Shown here: one piece after another, positions 42,068-51,613 of the stretch
Numbering within the stretch: position 1 is the first letter of the stretch
Layout of the letters: each line of letters starts with the position of its first letter
Origin: Flavobacterium chryseum
GTDB lineage: Bacteria > Bacteroidota > Bacteroidia > Flavobacteriales > Flavobacteriaceae
Length of the DNA stretch: 64,000 bases
Assembly (NCBI RefSeq): GCF_004362015.1
Contig: NZ_SNWW01000010.1
Coordinates: 62,001 to 126,000 of the forward strand
Direction of reading: 5' to 3'
Notes under the pieces: model-generated
The model's input: the letters and a program-made list of their open reading frames with translations, nothing else
Told to the model about the DNA's origin: nothing
The model's database searches: none
Position numbers and translations under genes: made by a program

Positions 42068-44338
42068 ATGAAAGCACTATCTAACAAATCGAAAATCGTT
42101 TTCTTATCAACTTTTCCACCAACTCAATGTGGAATAGCTACTTATACGCAGGATACAATAAAAGGAATTACTGATGTATTTGGTAAATCAGTTACATGTG
42201 AGATTTGTGAATTGGTTGACAAACCAAAAGCAAATCCAACACAGGCCTTTACTTTAAACACAAAAAACAGAGAAGACTATACTCGTGTTGCCGAAGAAAT
42301 GAATGCTGATGAAAATATCAAATTAGTTCATATTCAACATGAATTTGGTTTGTTTTCAGGAAACTACGGTGATCATTTATTAGATTTTTTAAATGTTATC
42401 AAAAAACCGGTAACGTTTACATTTCATACAGTGCTTCCTGGCCCAAATAACGAATTAAGAACATTTGTAAAATTGCTTTTAAGCTACAGCAATTCTGTAT
42501 TTGTTATGACACACAGATCTGAAGAGATATTAATTAACGATTACGAAATTCCAAAAGAATTTATTACAACTATAACTCACGGAACTCACGTTGTTGTTTA
42601 CGAAGCTCCGGAAACTGCTAAAGCAAAATTCGGAATTGAAGACAGAACCGTTCTTTCTACTTTTGGACTTTTAGGTGAAGGAAAAAATATCGAAACAGGT
42701 TTAAGAGCTTTAAGCAAAATTGTTGAAAATACACCAAACGCGCTTTATTTAATTATTGGAAGAACACATCCAAATTTAATTATTGATGGTGTAGATACTT
42801 ATCGTGAAAAATTAGAAGCAATTGTTGATGAATTAGAATTACACAATAATGTTCGTTTTATAAACCAATATCTTGAAACAAACGAACTTTTAGAATATTT
42901 ACAGGCTACTGACATTTATATGTTTACTTCAAAAGATCCAAATCAGGCGGTAAGCGGAACTTTTTCTTATGCTATGAGCTGCGCTTGTCCGATTGTTGCC
43001 TCAAAAATCCCGCATACAAAAGAAGTTCTAACAGCAGATTCTGGAATTTTAGTTGATATTGGAGATGAAAATCAGTTTGCTGAAGCTGCCATTAAACTTC
43101 TTAATGATGAAAATTTAAGAGAAGAAATGGGTAAAAGTGCTTTTAGAAAAACCAGAGCATCTTCTTGGGAAAATGTAGGTATTGCACACATGAATACGTA
43201 TAAAAAATTAATGGATAAATCGTCTGATGTTAAATTCAGCTATCCGTCAATTCAGTTAGCACACGTTAAAAAAATGACTACTGATGTTGGAATTATCCAA
43301 TTCAGCAAAATTTCTATTCCTGATATCGAATCAGGATATACATTAGATGATAATGCAAGAGCGTTGGTAGCAATGTGTATGCATTATAAACTAACAGAAG
43401 ATAAAGATGATCTTCCATACATTTTAATTTATCTTGACTTCATCGAACGTTGCCAGAAACCAAAAGGTAATTTCATGAACTATGTTGATAAAAACAATCG
43501 TGAACATATCGAGCAAAATGCAGAAGTAAACTTAGAAGATTCTAATGCACGCGGAATCTGGGCTTTAGGAACTGTAGTTTCTATCGGAAACATTTTACCG
43601 GACTCAATTACCAAAAAAGCTTCTAAGTGTTTATTAAACTCTCTAAAATGGGCCGAAAGCATTCAATCGCCTCGTTCTATTGGTTTTGCAACAAAAGGTT
43701 TGTATTTGTATCATAATGCTGTTCCTAATTTATATGTAGCAGCAATTATCAATAAACTGAACGCGAAATTATTATCCGGTTATGAAATTTACTCTACTAA
43801 AGACTGGAAATGGTTCGAAAACTCAATGACTTATGGTAACGGAATTTTACCGGAATCAATGTTGTATGCGTATCTTGTAACCAATAAACCTATTTACAAA
43901 AAAGTAGCTTTAGAATCACTTGATTTCTTGATTTCGAAAACTTATAAAGGCGATAACTTTAAAGTTATTTCAAACAACGGTTGGTACCATAAAGGTTCAG
44001 AACCACAAGAATACGGAGAACAGCCAATTGATGTTTCGTACATGATTCAGACTTTGAACTCATTTTACAATGCGTTTAAAAATCCTGAATACAAACAAAA
44101 AATGAAAATTGCATTCAACTGGTTTTTAGGTAAAAATCACTTAAACCAAATTATGTACAACCCAATTAGCGGAGGTGGATATGATGGTTTAGAAAAAGAT
44201 AATGTAAACCTAAATCAAGGATCAGAATCTACAGTTTGTTATTTAACTGCAAGATTGATAATGGAAAACCTAAAGCTGTCAGAAAGTAAAGTAATTCCGC
44301 TTATGAAAGCTAAAACCGGCGTTGCTATTAACCAATAA
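42068..44338 (+). CDS. Two-domain protein: GT4 glycosyltransferase plus alpha/alpha-toroid domain
   Basis: A 756-residue cytoplasmic protein. Residues 1-400 form a GT-B group 4 glycosyltransferase (FLSTFPPTQCGIATYTQDTI at the N-terminus, LVHIQHEFGLFSGNYG, then LSTFGLLGEGKNIETGLRAL and an EX7E-like region DPNQAVSGTFSYAMSCACPI). From about residue 420 on it is a helical (alpha/alpha)6-type domain of glycoside-hydrolase-like shape: DDNARALVAMCMHY, EDSNARGIWALGTV, FENSMTYGNGILPESML, WYHKGSEPQEYGEQPIDVSY. This fusion is found in Bacteroidota and is often placed with beta-mannan or glycan metabolism. An upstream TTG at 42023 is not preferred. It is not in an obvious operon. Confidence 0.85.
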   Translation: MKALSNKSKIVFLSTFPPTQCGIATYTQDTIKGITDVFGKSVTCEICELVDKPKANPTQAFTLNTKNREDYTRVAEEMNADENIKLVHIQHEFGLFSGNYGDHLLDFLNVIKKPVTFTFHTVLPGPNNELRTFVKLLLSYSNSVFVMTHRSEEILINDYEIPKEFITTITHGTHVVVYEAPETAKAKFGIEDRTVLSTFGLLGEGKNIETGLRALSKIVENTPNALYLIIGRTHPNLIIDGVDTYREKLEAIVDELELHNNVRFINQYLETNELLEYLQATDIYMFTSKDPNQAVSGTFSYAMSCACPIVASKIPHTKEVLTADSGILVDIGDENQFAEAAIKLLNDENLREEMGKSAFRKTRASSWENVGIAHMNTYKKLMDKSSDVKFSYPSIQLAHVKKMTTDVGIIQFSKISIPDIESGYTLDDNARALVAMCMHYKLTEDKDDLPYILIYLDFIERCQKPKGNFMNYVDKNNREHIEQNAEVNLEDSNARGIWALGTVVSIGNILPDSITKKASKCLLNSLKWAESIQSPRSIGFATKGLYLYHNAVPNLYVAAIINKLNAKLLSGYEIYSTKDWKWFENSMTYGNGILPESMLYAYLVTNKPIYKKVALESLDFLISKTYKGDNFKVISNNGWYHKGSEPQEYGEQPIDVSYMIQTLNSFYNAFKNPEYKQKMKIAFNWFLGKNHLNQIMYNPISGGGYDGLEKDNVNLNQGSESTVCYLTARLIMENLKLSESKVIPLMKAKTGVAINQ

Positions 44339-44389
44339 AATTTTAACTAAATTTATATATTCCAAAAAACTAAATTTTCTACTTACCCT

Positions 44390-44417
44390 AAAATCCCTTT
44401 GTCTAAAAGGGATTTTT
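44390..44417 (+). terminator. Rho-independent terminator after the glycosyltransferase
   Basis: Stem aaatccctttt / aaaagggattt followed by seven T. Confidence 0.8.
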
Positions 44418-44616
44418 TTATTTTTATGAAGATTTGAAGTAACGTCAACTTAATATAATTATTGTGCTATTATGTAAATTATATAAACATCCAAAAAAGT
44501 TGTGTAAGAATTTTTGTTAACTAATAAGGTAATTTTATTTAAAAATATCGAAGGAAAATTAAATATGTTAAAATATTGATTTTCAAAAATTTAAACTCAA
44601 CTAAAACAGTAGTATT

Positions 44617-45375
44617 TTGATTCTTACTTTAAAAAATACATTCGAAGAGATAGGTAATGCAACACTGTTTGCAAAGCAGTTTTTTAAGGAAGTTTTTGTA
44701 CCTCCTTACGAGGCTAAGCAATTTGTGAAGCAATGCTATATTATAGGATATAAATCATTGCCCCTTGTTGCTATTACAGGTTTTATTATGGGCTTAGTAC
44801 TTACACTTCAATCGAGACCAACTTTGGTGAAATTTGGAGCCGAATCCTGGTTACCGGGAATGGTCGCACTATCACTGATTCGTGAAATTGCTCCTGTAAT
44901 AACAGCTTTAATTTGTGCAGGAAAAATATCTTCAGGAATTGGTGCCGAATTAGGTTCGATGAAAGTAACAGAACAAATTGACGCCATGGAAGTTTCGGCA
45001 ATTAACCCATACAATTATTTGGTTGTAACCCGCATTTTAGCCTGTACATTAATGGTTCCGCTATTAGTGTTTTTTGCTGATGCAGTGGGCATTATAGGCG
45101 GATATATTGGTATTAATATTCACGGTGATGTAAATTTTTACCGTTTTCTGACACAAATTCTTCAATCCTTATCATTTCTTGATCTTTTTCCAGCCACAAT
45201 TAAGACCTTTTTCTTTGGCTTTTTTATTGGAATGATTGGATGTTATAAAGGTTTTAATGCTTCTAACGGAACTGAAAGTGTTGGAAAAGCCGCAAACTCT
45301 GCTGTTGTAACGGCATCTTTAGCCATTTTTATAATTGATATGGTAGCTGTTCAAATAACCGACTTATTTTTTTAA
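44617..45375 (+). CDS. mlaE: MlaE-family ABC permease
   Basis: A 252-residue membrane subunit of the MCE/Mla lipid-transport ABC system with the family's GFIMGLVLTLQ and ALIREIAPVITALICAGKIS-like conserved stretch (AGKISSGIGAELGSMKVTEQ), and about five membrane segments. The start codon is TTG at 44617; an in-frame stop lies five codons upstream and the next Met is deep inside, so a non-ATG start is required. It is first in the operon MlaE-MlaF-MlaD-AsmA and overlaps nothing (2-base gap to the ATPase). It is expected to move phospholipid between inner and outer membranes. Confidence 0.92.
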   Translation: MILTLKNTFEEIGNATLFAKQFFKEVFVPPYEAKQFVKQCYIIGYKSLPLVAITGFIMGLVLTLQSRPTLVKFGAESWLPGMVALSLIREIAPVITALICAGKISSGIGAELGSMKVTEQIDAMEVSAINPYNYLVVTRILACTLMVPLLVFFADAVGIIGGYIGINIHGDVNFYRFLTQILQSLSFLDLFPATIKTFFFGFFIGMIGCYKGFNASNGTESVGKAANSAVVTASLAIFIIDMVAVQITDLFF

Positions 45376-45377
45376 AG

Positions 45378-46157
45378 ATGATTAAGGAAGAAAAAAATAT
45401 AGAGAAAGAACCAAAAGCAAAAAGTAAAACTCCCATAATCGAGATTAAAAATTTGCACAAAACTTTTGGCAAAAATAACACGATTTTAAAAGGAGTTAAT
45501 CTTACTGTAAATCAAGGTGAAGACTTAGTGATTTTAGGGCGTTCCGGTTCTGGAAAATCAGTAACTATAAAATGTATTGTGGGTTTAATTGAACCTGATA
45601 AAGGAGAAATAAAAGTATTCGATGAAAACGTACTGAATCTTAATAAAAAAGACCTCAATGAAATCAGAGTAAGAATTGGTTTTCTGTTTCAAAGTGGTGC
45701 CTTATACGATTCAATGTCAGTTCGTGAAAATTTAGCTTTTACATTAAAAAAACACAAAAGCGATTTAACTCCGGAAGAAGTTGAAGCTGAAGTTGTAGAA
45801 GCACTTGACAATGTTGGTTTAAGTGATGCGATAAATAAAATGCCATCTGAATTATCAGGCGGAATGCAAAAAAGAATTGGTCTGGCCAGAACTTTAATTC
45901 TTAAGCCTGAAATTATTTTATACGATGAGCCAACAACCGGTTTAGATACTATAACATCAAGAGAAATCAGTGAACTGATATTAGATATAAAACACAAACG
46001 AAAAACAACATCAATCATTATTACACACGATATGGCTTGTGCCAAACTTACTGCAGACCGCATTATGGTGCTAAAAGACGGTGTAATACATGCTGAAGGA
46101 ACTTACGAAGAATTAGAACAAAGCGATGACGAATGGGTACGCTCTTTTTTTGAATAA
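45378..46157 (+). CDS. mlaF: MlaF-family ABC transporter ATPase
   Basis: A 259-residue ABC ATPase powering the MlaE permease. Walker A is GRSGSGKS (residues about 54-61), Q-loop IGFLFQSGALYD, signature LSGGMQKR, Walker B LILYDEPTTGLD and the switch His in IIITHDM. The MlaF/Ttg2A hallmark GMQKRIGLARTL is present. About 20 N-terminal charged residues (KEEKNIEKEPKAKSK) extend it relative to the family. Adjacent genes place it in the Mla complex. Confidence 0.93.
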   Translation: MIKEEKNIEKEPKAKSKTPIIEIKNLHKTFGKNNTILKGVNLTVNQGEDLVILGRSGSGKSVTIKCIVGLIEPDKGEIKVFDENVLNLNKKDLNEIRVRIGFLFQSGALYDSMSVRENLAFTLKKHKSDLTPEEVEAEVVEALDNVGLSDAINKMPSELSGGMQKRIGLARTLILKPEIILYDEPTTGLDTITSREISELILDIKHKRKTTSIIITHDMACAKLTADRIMVLKDGVIHAEGTYEELEQSDDEWVRSFFE

Positions 46158-46181
46158 ACTTAAAAAATAAAAATAGAAATC

Positions 46182-47009
46182 ATGGATAAGCAATCTGGAT
46201 ATACTTGGAAATTGGGAATGTTTGTAACAGTAGGATTGTTGCTTTTTATAGTGGCAATTTATTTTATTGGAAAACAAAAAAACCTATTTGGATCAACATT
46301 TCATATTACATCACAATTTAAAACGGTTAGCGGTTTAGAAGTGGGAAATAATGTTCGTTTTTCAGGAATTAATATCGGAACAGTCGAAGAAATCAGATTA
46401 ATAAACGATTCTTCTGTTGTGGTGTCGATGGTTATAAAAGATGACGTACGTGAATTTATTAAAACAGATGCCCGTGCCAGCATTGGTTCTGACGGATTAA
46501 TGGGCGATAAAGTTTTAACAATTTCTCCGGGAGTTAAATCTACTAAAGTAGTTGAAAATAACGGTGCAATTGCTTCGATTAACGGAATTGAAATGCAGGA
46601 TTTAATGAAAAGCGTTAAGAAAAGTGTTGATAATGCTGCCGTTATTACCGATGAACTTGCCATTTTTAGCCACAGTATGAATAACGGAAACGGAGCTTTA
46701 GCACGATTAGTGCGCGATGATAAAATGGCGAACAGCGTTTCGAACACACTTTCTAATTTAGAATCCGGTACAAAAGGGTTTAGCCAAAATATGGAAGCTG
46801 CAAAAAGCAACTTTTTGCTAAGAGGTTACTATAAAAAGAAAGAAAAACAGAAAGAAAAAAAGCAGGAAGAGATAAAAGAGAAAAAAGAAGAGGAACAGAA
46901 AAAAGCCGAAAAAGCTAAAGAGGAAAAAGCCCAGGAAGATAAAGAAAAAGCTGAAAAACAAAAAGAAGAAGACGCCAAAAAAGCCGAAGCCGAAAAAGCA
47001 AAAAAGTAA
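46182..47009 (+). CDS. mlaD: MlaD/MCE-domain protein with a charged C-terminal tail
   Basis: A 275-residue inner-membrane-anchored periplasmic lipid carrier. One N-terminal membrane anchor (MFVTVGLLLFIVAIYFIG) is followed by a single MCE domain, FKTVSGLEVGNNVRFSGINI...SDGLMGDKVLTISPG. The last 60 residues are nearly only Lys/Glu (KKEKQKEKKQEEIKEKKEEE), an extended coiled-coil not usual in MlaD and possibly a spacer across the periplasm. Single-MCE proteins hexamerise into a ring in the Mla complex. No MlaC, MlaB or MlaA gene is adjacent. Confidence 0.9.
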   Translation: MDKQSGYTWKLGMFVTVGLLLFIVAIYFIGKQKNLFGSTFHITSQFKTVSGLEVGNNVRFSGINIGTVEEIRLINDSSVVVSMVIKDDVREFIKTDARASIGSDGLMGDKVLTISPGVKSTKVVENNGAIASINGIEMQDLMKSVKKSVDNAAVITDELAIFSHSMNNGNGALARLVRDDKMANSVSNTLSNLESGTKGFSQNMEAAKSNFLLRGYYKKKEKQKEKKQEEIKEKKEEEQKKAEKAKEEKAQEDKEKAEKQKEEDAKKAEAEKAKK

Positions 47010-47024
47010 TTTAAATGTACGCCG

Positions 47025-49847
47025 ATGAGTTTTTCATATAAAAATATTGCCTTAAAAACGCTCAAGGTTTTAGGAATAGCAATAGCAACAATTTTGCTAT
47101 TGCTTTTTCTCATTCCGCTACTTTTTCCCGGAAAAGTGGCTTCAGAAGTAAAGAAAATTGCAAACGAAAAATTAGATACAAAAATGGAGTTCTCGAAGTC
47201 GAGGCTTTCTTTTTTTACACATTTTCCGTCGCTGACAGTTTCGCTGGATGATTTGTCGCTTACAGGATCAGCACCTTTTAGCAATGATACTTTGCTTAAA
47301 GCAGAGCAAGTTGCATTTGGTATCAATTTAAAAAGATTAATTTTCGACAACGAAGTCAAAATCAATAAATTATATGTTTCTAAAGCTTTAATAAATATAA
47401 TGGTAAACCAAAAAGGGCAAGCCAATTACAATATTTATAAAGCTCCGGATGACAAAGAAGACAAAAACAAAGAGCCGGAAGAAGGAACAGCAATTCGGTT
47501 AGAACGTATTGATCTTGAGGATTGTCACGTAAAATACAACGATCGTTCTGCCAAAGTTCTGATCGATGCAAAAGGCTTTAATTATGTTGGAAAAGGAAAT
47601 TTAAGCGAAGATATTTTCGATTTAAACACCGATGCTAAAATTGACAACATCGATTTTTACTACAACAGAACTGCTTATCTTAGAAAAAAAGAATTACGTG
47701 CTGATTTAATTACCCGAATCAATACACATGCGCTTTCGTTTATTCTTCAAAAAAATGAATTGCGAATAAATAAATTGCCTTTAGAATTCACCGGGTTATT
47801 TACCATTTTAAGAGACGGTTATAAAATTAATATCAAAGCCGCTTCAAAAAATTCAACCTTAAAAGATTTGTTTTCTGTAATGCCACCGGAATATTTAACC
47901 TGGATGGAAGAAACCGAAATTTCAGGTAAAAGTGATTTACTTTTTACATTTAAAGGAGATTATAATGTTGCCAAAAATCAAAAACCGGATTTAGCTTTTA
48001 ATCTTAAAATTAATGAAGGCGCGATAAATTATCAAAATGCCCCTGCCCCATTGACGGATTTTCAGATGGATCTGAATGCGATTTTGCCATCATTAGATGT
48101 TCAAAAATTACTGATAAACTTAAATACCTTAAAATTTAAAGTAGGCGAAAAAGATTATTTCACGGCTTATTTACACAGCAAAGGCTTTAATGAAATGACT
48201 GTAAATGCGAGTGTAAAAGGTGCTTTGGATCTTGCTACAGTAGATGCTGCAATTGGTTTAAACACCATGGAATTAAAAGGAATTCTGAAAACCAATATTC
48301 AGGCAAGAGGTGTTTTTAGTACTTCAAAAAAATTATTTCCTAAAACCATCGGCGGAATTTCTCTGCGAAATGGCTGGCTAAAAACAGATTCTTATCCTAA
48401 TCCCATTACTGATATAACTTTAGTAGCAAATGTGTTAAACAAAGCCGGAACATTTGAGGATTTGATTGTGGCAGTTGCGCCCGCATCATTTGTGTTTGAA
48501 GGAAATCCGATGTATGTAAATGCAACGCTTTCAGACTTTAGTGATTTGGCTTATAATGCTAAAATAAAAGGAGAACTGAATGTGGGGCGTATTTATAAAG
48601 TGTTTTCTCAAAAAGGAGTTGACATTACCGGTTATGCCAAAGCTGATCTTTCGTTAAAAGGAAAACAAAGTTATGCCACAACGGGACAATATAGTAAACT
48701 GGACAATCGCGGAACAATTATTCTTAAAAATATAAAAGCAACTTCTGAACTTTTTCCGAAAGCATTTTATATCAAACAAGGGAATTTCCGTTTTCAGAAT
48801 GAGAAAATGTGGTTTGAAAAATTTGATGCTTTTTACGGAAAGTCTGATTTTGCGATTAACGGATATCTGCTTAATACCATCAATTACTTTTTAGAATCGC
48901 ACGGAACTTTAAGCGGTGAATTCAACATGAAATCGAAACTGATAAATGTTGACGAATTTATGGCGCTGAAAAAAGGCGAAAATACAGATCGAAATATTGA
49001 TGTTGAATACGCCAAAGAAGATCATCCAAAGATGAGCGGCGTTGTCATTGTTCCGAGAAATCTAAATGTTGGACTTACAACAAATGTCGATAAAGTTGAA
49101 TATAACGGACTTGTTTTGAATAAACTCGCAGGAAAAGTGAGTGTTACGAAAGAAGGTTTTTATTTAAAAAACACCACTTTTAATATTATAGATTGTATTG
49201 TTGGAGTTGATGCTTCTTATAAAGATGAATCGCCAACATCTGCCCATTTTGATGCGCATTTTACGGCCAAAGATTTCAGCGTACAAAAAGCTTACAAAGA
49301 AATTCCGATGTTTCATGATATGGTCACCGCGGCTGAAAAAGCAGAAGGAATTATTGGAATTGATTACACAATAAAAGGAGACTTAAACGGAAACATGGGA
49401 CCAATTTATGAATCTCTTGAAGGTGAAGGAATTTTGAATTTACGTGATGTAAAAGTAAAAGGCCTTAAACTTTTTGACGGAATTAGTTCGCAAACCGGAC
49501 AAGACGGATTGAATAATCCTGATTTGAAAGGCATTGAAATAAAATCGAATATAGATAACAATTTAATTCATATTCAGCCTTTTACGTTTAGTGTAGCCAG
49601 CTTTAGACCTACCATTAAAGGAACAACCAGTTTTGATGGATTGTTAGATTTAAGAATGCGATTAGGGCTTCCTCCTTTTGGTTTAGTCGGATTTCCGATT
49701 ACCATTACAGGAACACATGATGATCCTAAAATTAAGATTTTCAGTAAAACGGGTCAGAAAATTTTTGATGCCATTTATGACGAAAAAAATAATAAAGTAA
49801 TTCGGGAAGAAAAAGTTAGCAAACGAAAAGTAAAAGCAAAATCATAA
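47025..49847 (+). CDS. AsmA-family large inner-membrane-anchored protein
   Basis: A 940-residue protein with one N-terminal membrane anchor (LGIAIATILLLLFLIPLLF) and a very long periplasmic stretch of beta-rich repeats. The N-terminal domain (residues 30-260) is AsmA-like (LDTKMEFSKSRLSFFTHFPS, LTVSLDDLSL) and the C-terminal third has the AsmA_2/DUF3971-like FDGLLDLRMRLGLPPFGLVG. Proteins of this shape are thought to form lipid-conducting bridges between the membranes (AsmA/TamB/Vps13-like); function here is inferred. It follows MlaD by 15 bases, so a role in the same lipid traffic is likely. Confidence 0.85.
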   Translation: MSFSYKNIALKTLKVLGIAIATILLLLFLIPLLFPGKVASEVKKIANEKLDTKMEFSKSRLSFFTHFPSLTVSLDDLSLTGSAPFSNDTLLKAEQVAFGINLKRLIFDNEVKINKLYVSKALINIMVNQKGQANYNIYKAPDDKEDKNKEPEEGTAIRLERIDLEDCHVKYNDRSAKVLIDAKGFNYVGKGNLSEDIFDLNTDAKIDNIDFYYNRTAYLRKKELRADLITRINTHALSFILQKNELRINKLPLEFTGLFTILRDGYKINIKAASKNSTLKDLFSVMPPEYLTWMEETEISGKSDLLFTFKGDYNVAKNQKPDLAFNLKINEGAINYQNAPAPLTDFQMDLNAILPSLDVQKLLINLNTLKFKVGEKDYFTAYLHSKGFNEMTVNASVKGALDLATVDAAIGLNTMELKGILKTNIQARGVFSTSKKLFPKTIGGISLRNGWLKTDSYPNPITDITLVANVLNKAGTFEDLIVAVAPASFVFEGNPMYVNATLSDFSDLAYNAKIKGELNVGRIYKVFSQKGVDITGYAKADLSLKGKQSYATTGQYSKLDNRGTIILKNIKATSELFPKAFYIKQGNFRFQNEKMWFEKFDAFYGKSDFAINGYLLNTINYFLESHGTLSGEFNMKSKLINVDEFMALKKGENTDRNIDVEYAKEDHPKMSGVVIVPRNLNVGLTTNVDKVEYNGLVLNKLAGKVSVTKEGFYLKNTTFNIIDCIVGVDASYKDESPTSAHFDAHFTAKDFSVQKAYKEIPMFHDMVTAAEKAEGIIGIDYTIKGDLNGNMGPIYESLEGEGILNLRDVKVKGLKLFDGISSQTGQDGLNNPDLKGIEIKSNIDNNLIHIQPFTFSVASFRPTIKGTTSFDGLLDLRMRLGLPPFGLVGFPITITGTHDDPKIKIFSKTGQKIFDAIYDEKNNKVIREEKVSKRKVKAKS

Positions 49848-50332
49848 TGAAAAAGATAAATAAAAAAAAGGGCACTTTTGATAGTTTTGCTTCGCATGTT
49901 TCTAAAGCAGCAGGAAGTACAACAGCTTTTATCAGTGCTTTTTTAATTGTTGTAGTCTGGGCTATTTGCGGTCCGATTTTCAATTATTCTGAAACATGGC
50001 AGCTGGTTATAAATACCGGAACTACGATTATTACATTCCTGATGGTTTTTTTAATTCAGAAAGCTCAAAATAGAGATTCACTTGCCATTCAATTAAAATT
50101 AAATGAATTGGTGGCTTCAAATGAATATTCAAGCAACACGCTGGTCGATATTGAAAGTATGACAGAACAGGAAATGATTATTGTTCAGAAATACTATCAC
50201 AGACTGAGCGAACTTGCTAAAAAAGAAGAAAGCGTGAGAACTTCTCATTCAATCGCTGAAGCAGACGAACAACACGAAATAAAAGACAAAAACAGGACGA
50301 AATTGCGTACCCAAAACATAACCAAAAAATGA
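49847..50332 (+). CDS. Low-affinity iron permease-like protein
   Basis: A 161-residue protein with two membrane segments (AFISAFLIVVVWAICGPIF and TIITFLMVFLIQKAQ) and the FAS-HVSKAAGS start and NRDSLAIQLKLNELV motif of the Fe_permease (PF04120-type) family. Family name notwithstanding, an iron-transport role in bacteria is uncertain. Its ATG overlaps the AsmA stop by one base (TAATG) and its stop overlaps the FAD oxidoreductase start by four, so it is translationally coupled to both. Confidence 0.85.
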   Translation: MKKINKKKGTFDSFASHVSKAAGSTTAFISAFLIVVVWAICGPIFNYSETWQLVINTGTTIITFLMVFLIQKAQNRDSLAIQLKLNELVASNEYSSNTLVDIESMTEQEMIIVQKYYHRLSELAKKEESVRTSHSIAEADEQHEIKDKNRTKLRTQNITKK

Positions 50333-51525
50333 AGCTACGCTCAACAGAAACCTTCTGGCCCTTAAAACATGCGATGGAGAGTTATCCATCCTTAGAATCA
50401 GATGTAGAAACTGAAATTTTAATTATTGGCGGCGGAATCACCGGAGCTTTAATCGCCTATAAACTCATAAACGAAGGAAAAAAAATTATAATGGTCGACC
50501 GCAGAGATGTCGCCAACGGAAGCACCGCTGCCAGCACCGCTTTATTACAATATGAAATTGATGTTTCATTACACGACCTTATAAAATTAAGAGGCGAAAA
50601 ATGCGCTCTTGACAGCTATAATAATGGCAAAAAAGCAATTTTTGACTTACGAACTATTGTCGATGATATAAAAAGCGATTGTCAGTTCGAATTCAAAAAA
50701 AGCATCTATTTTTGCTCGCTTAAAAAAGATCTTCCGTTTCTAAAAACTGAATTCAAATGCCGTAAAGAACATGGTTTTGATGTGACATGGCTTGAAAAAT
50801 GGGACTTAGAAAAACTGGGTTTAAATGCTCTTGCTGCAATAGAATCTAAAACTGCTGCCGTTGTAGATCCGTATAAACTGGCACAGGATTTAATACAATA
50901 TTGCGAGAAAAAAGGAATGCAGATTTTTGACCGTACCAATATAACTTCAGTTGAAAAACACAAAGAAAAACTTGTAGCAAAAACCGAAGAGAAATTCAAC
51001 ATAACTGCCGATCATGTTATACGCTGCAGCGGTTATGAAAGCACAGAAACTGTTGCTGAAAAAATCGTTGATTTAAAAAGCACTTTTGTAATTGCATCTG
51101 AGAACGTTCCTGAATTGCCAACCGCTTTCAAAAAAGCTATTTTTTGGGATACCTCAACGCCATACTTATATTTTAGAGCCACCCACGATAACCGAATCAT
51201 AATTGGCGGTGGCGATGAAGAATTTAAAGACACTAAAAGACGTGATAAACTTTTACCTAAAAAGGAACATTTTCTTTTAAAGAAATTTCAAAGAAAATTC
51301 CCGAAAATACATTTCAAACCAGATTACGCCTGGGCAGGAACTTTTGGTGAAACCAAAGATGGCCTACCCTATTTCGGAAAACCAAACCCGGACAAAAATG
51401 AACATTACGTCCTGGGCTTTGGAGGAAACGGAATCACTTTTAGCGTAATAGCCATGAATTCTATTCTATGCTCTATTGAAGGCAAAGAACATCTGGATTT
51501 GGAGTATTATAAGTTTAATAGGTAG
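50329..51525 (+). CDS. FAD-dependent oxidoreductase (DAO family)
   Basis: A 398-residue flavoprotein. The dinucleotide-binding fingerprint is ILIIGGGITGALIAYKL (residues about 31-47) with the acidic end IIMVDRRDVANGSTAAST, and the DAO C-terminal segments DYAWAGTFGETKDGLPYFG and YVLGFGGNGITFSVIAMNS are intact. Related Bacteroidota proteins often carry a C-terminal Rieske [2Fe-2S] domain; this one stops before it. The substrate is unknown. It ends the operon running from 44617. Confidence 0.88.
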   Translation: MKLRSTETFWPLKHAMESYPSLESDVETEILIIGGGITGALIAYKLINEGKKIIMVDRRDVANGSTAASTALLQYEIDVSLHDLIKLRGEKCALDSYNNGKKAIFDLRTIVDDIKSDCQFEFKKSIYFCSLKKDLPFLKTEFKCRKEHGFDVTWLEKWDLEKLGLNALAAIESKTAAVVDPYKLAQDLIQYCEKKGMQIFDRTNITSVEKHKEKLVAKTEEKFNITADHVIRCSGYESTETVAEKIVDLKSTFVIASENVPELPTAFKKAIFWDTSTPYLYFRATHDNRIIIGGGDEEFKDTKRRDKLLPKKEHFLLKKFQRKFPKIHFKPDYAWAGTFGETKDGLPYFGKPNPDKNEHYVLGFGGNGITFSVIAMNSILCSIEGKEHLDLEYYKFNR

Positions 51526-51529
51526 ATAC

Positions 51530-51610
51530 AAAGGATCAAAGTACAGAGGGACAAAGGTTTAACCTCTGTTCCTTTTTTTGCCTTTGAGCCTTTGCAACTC
51601 TGAACCTTTG
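51530..51610. repeat. Word repeat 'caaaggttt...aacctttg'
   Basis: Forward words (caaagtacagagggacaaaggtttaa) face inverted ones (tgagcctttgcaactctgaacctttgaacc), forming a weak stem between convergent genes that may also act as a terminator. Similar words are at 52610-52655 and 52755-52795. Confidence 0.5.
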
Positions 51611-51613
51611 AAC

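Noticed and set aside
46829..47425. A 198-codon minus-strand frame rich in Ser and Phe
   Set aside because: It is the antisense shadow of the Lys/Glu-rich MlaD tail (AAA/GAA codons become TTT/TTC) and of the AsmA start.
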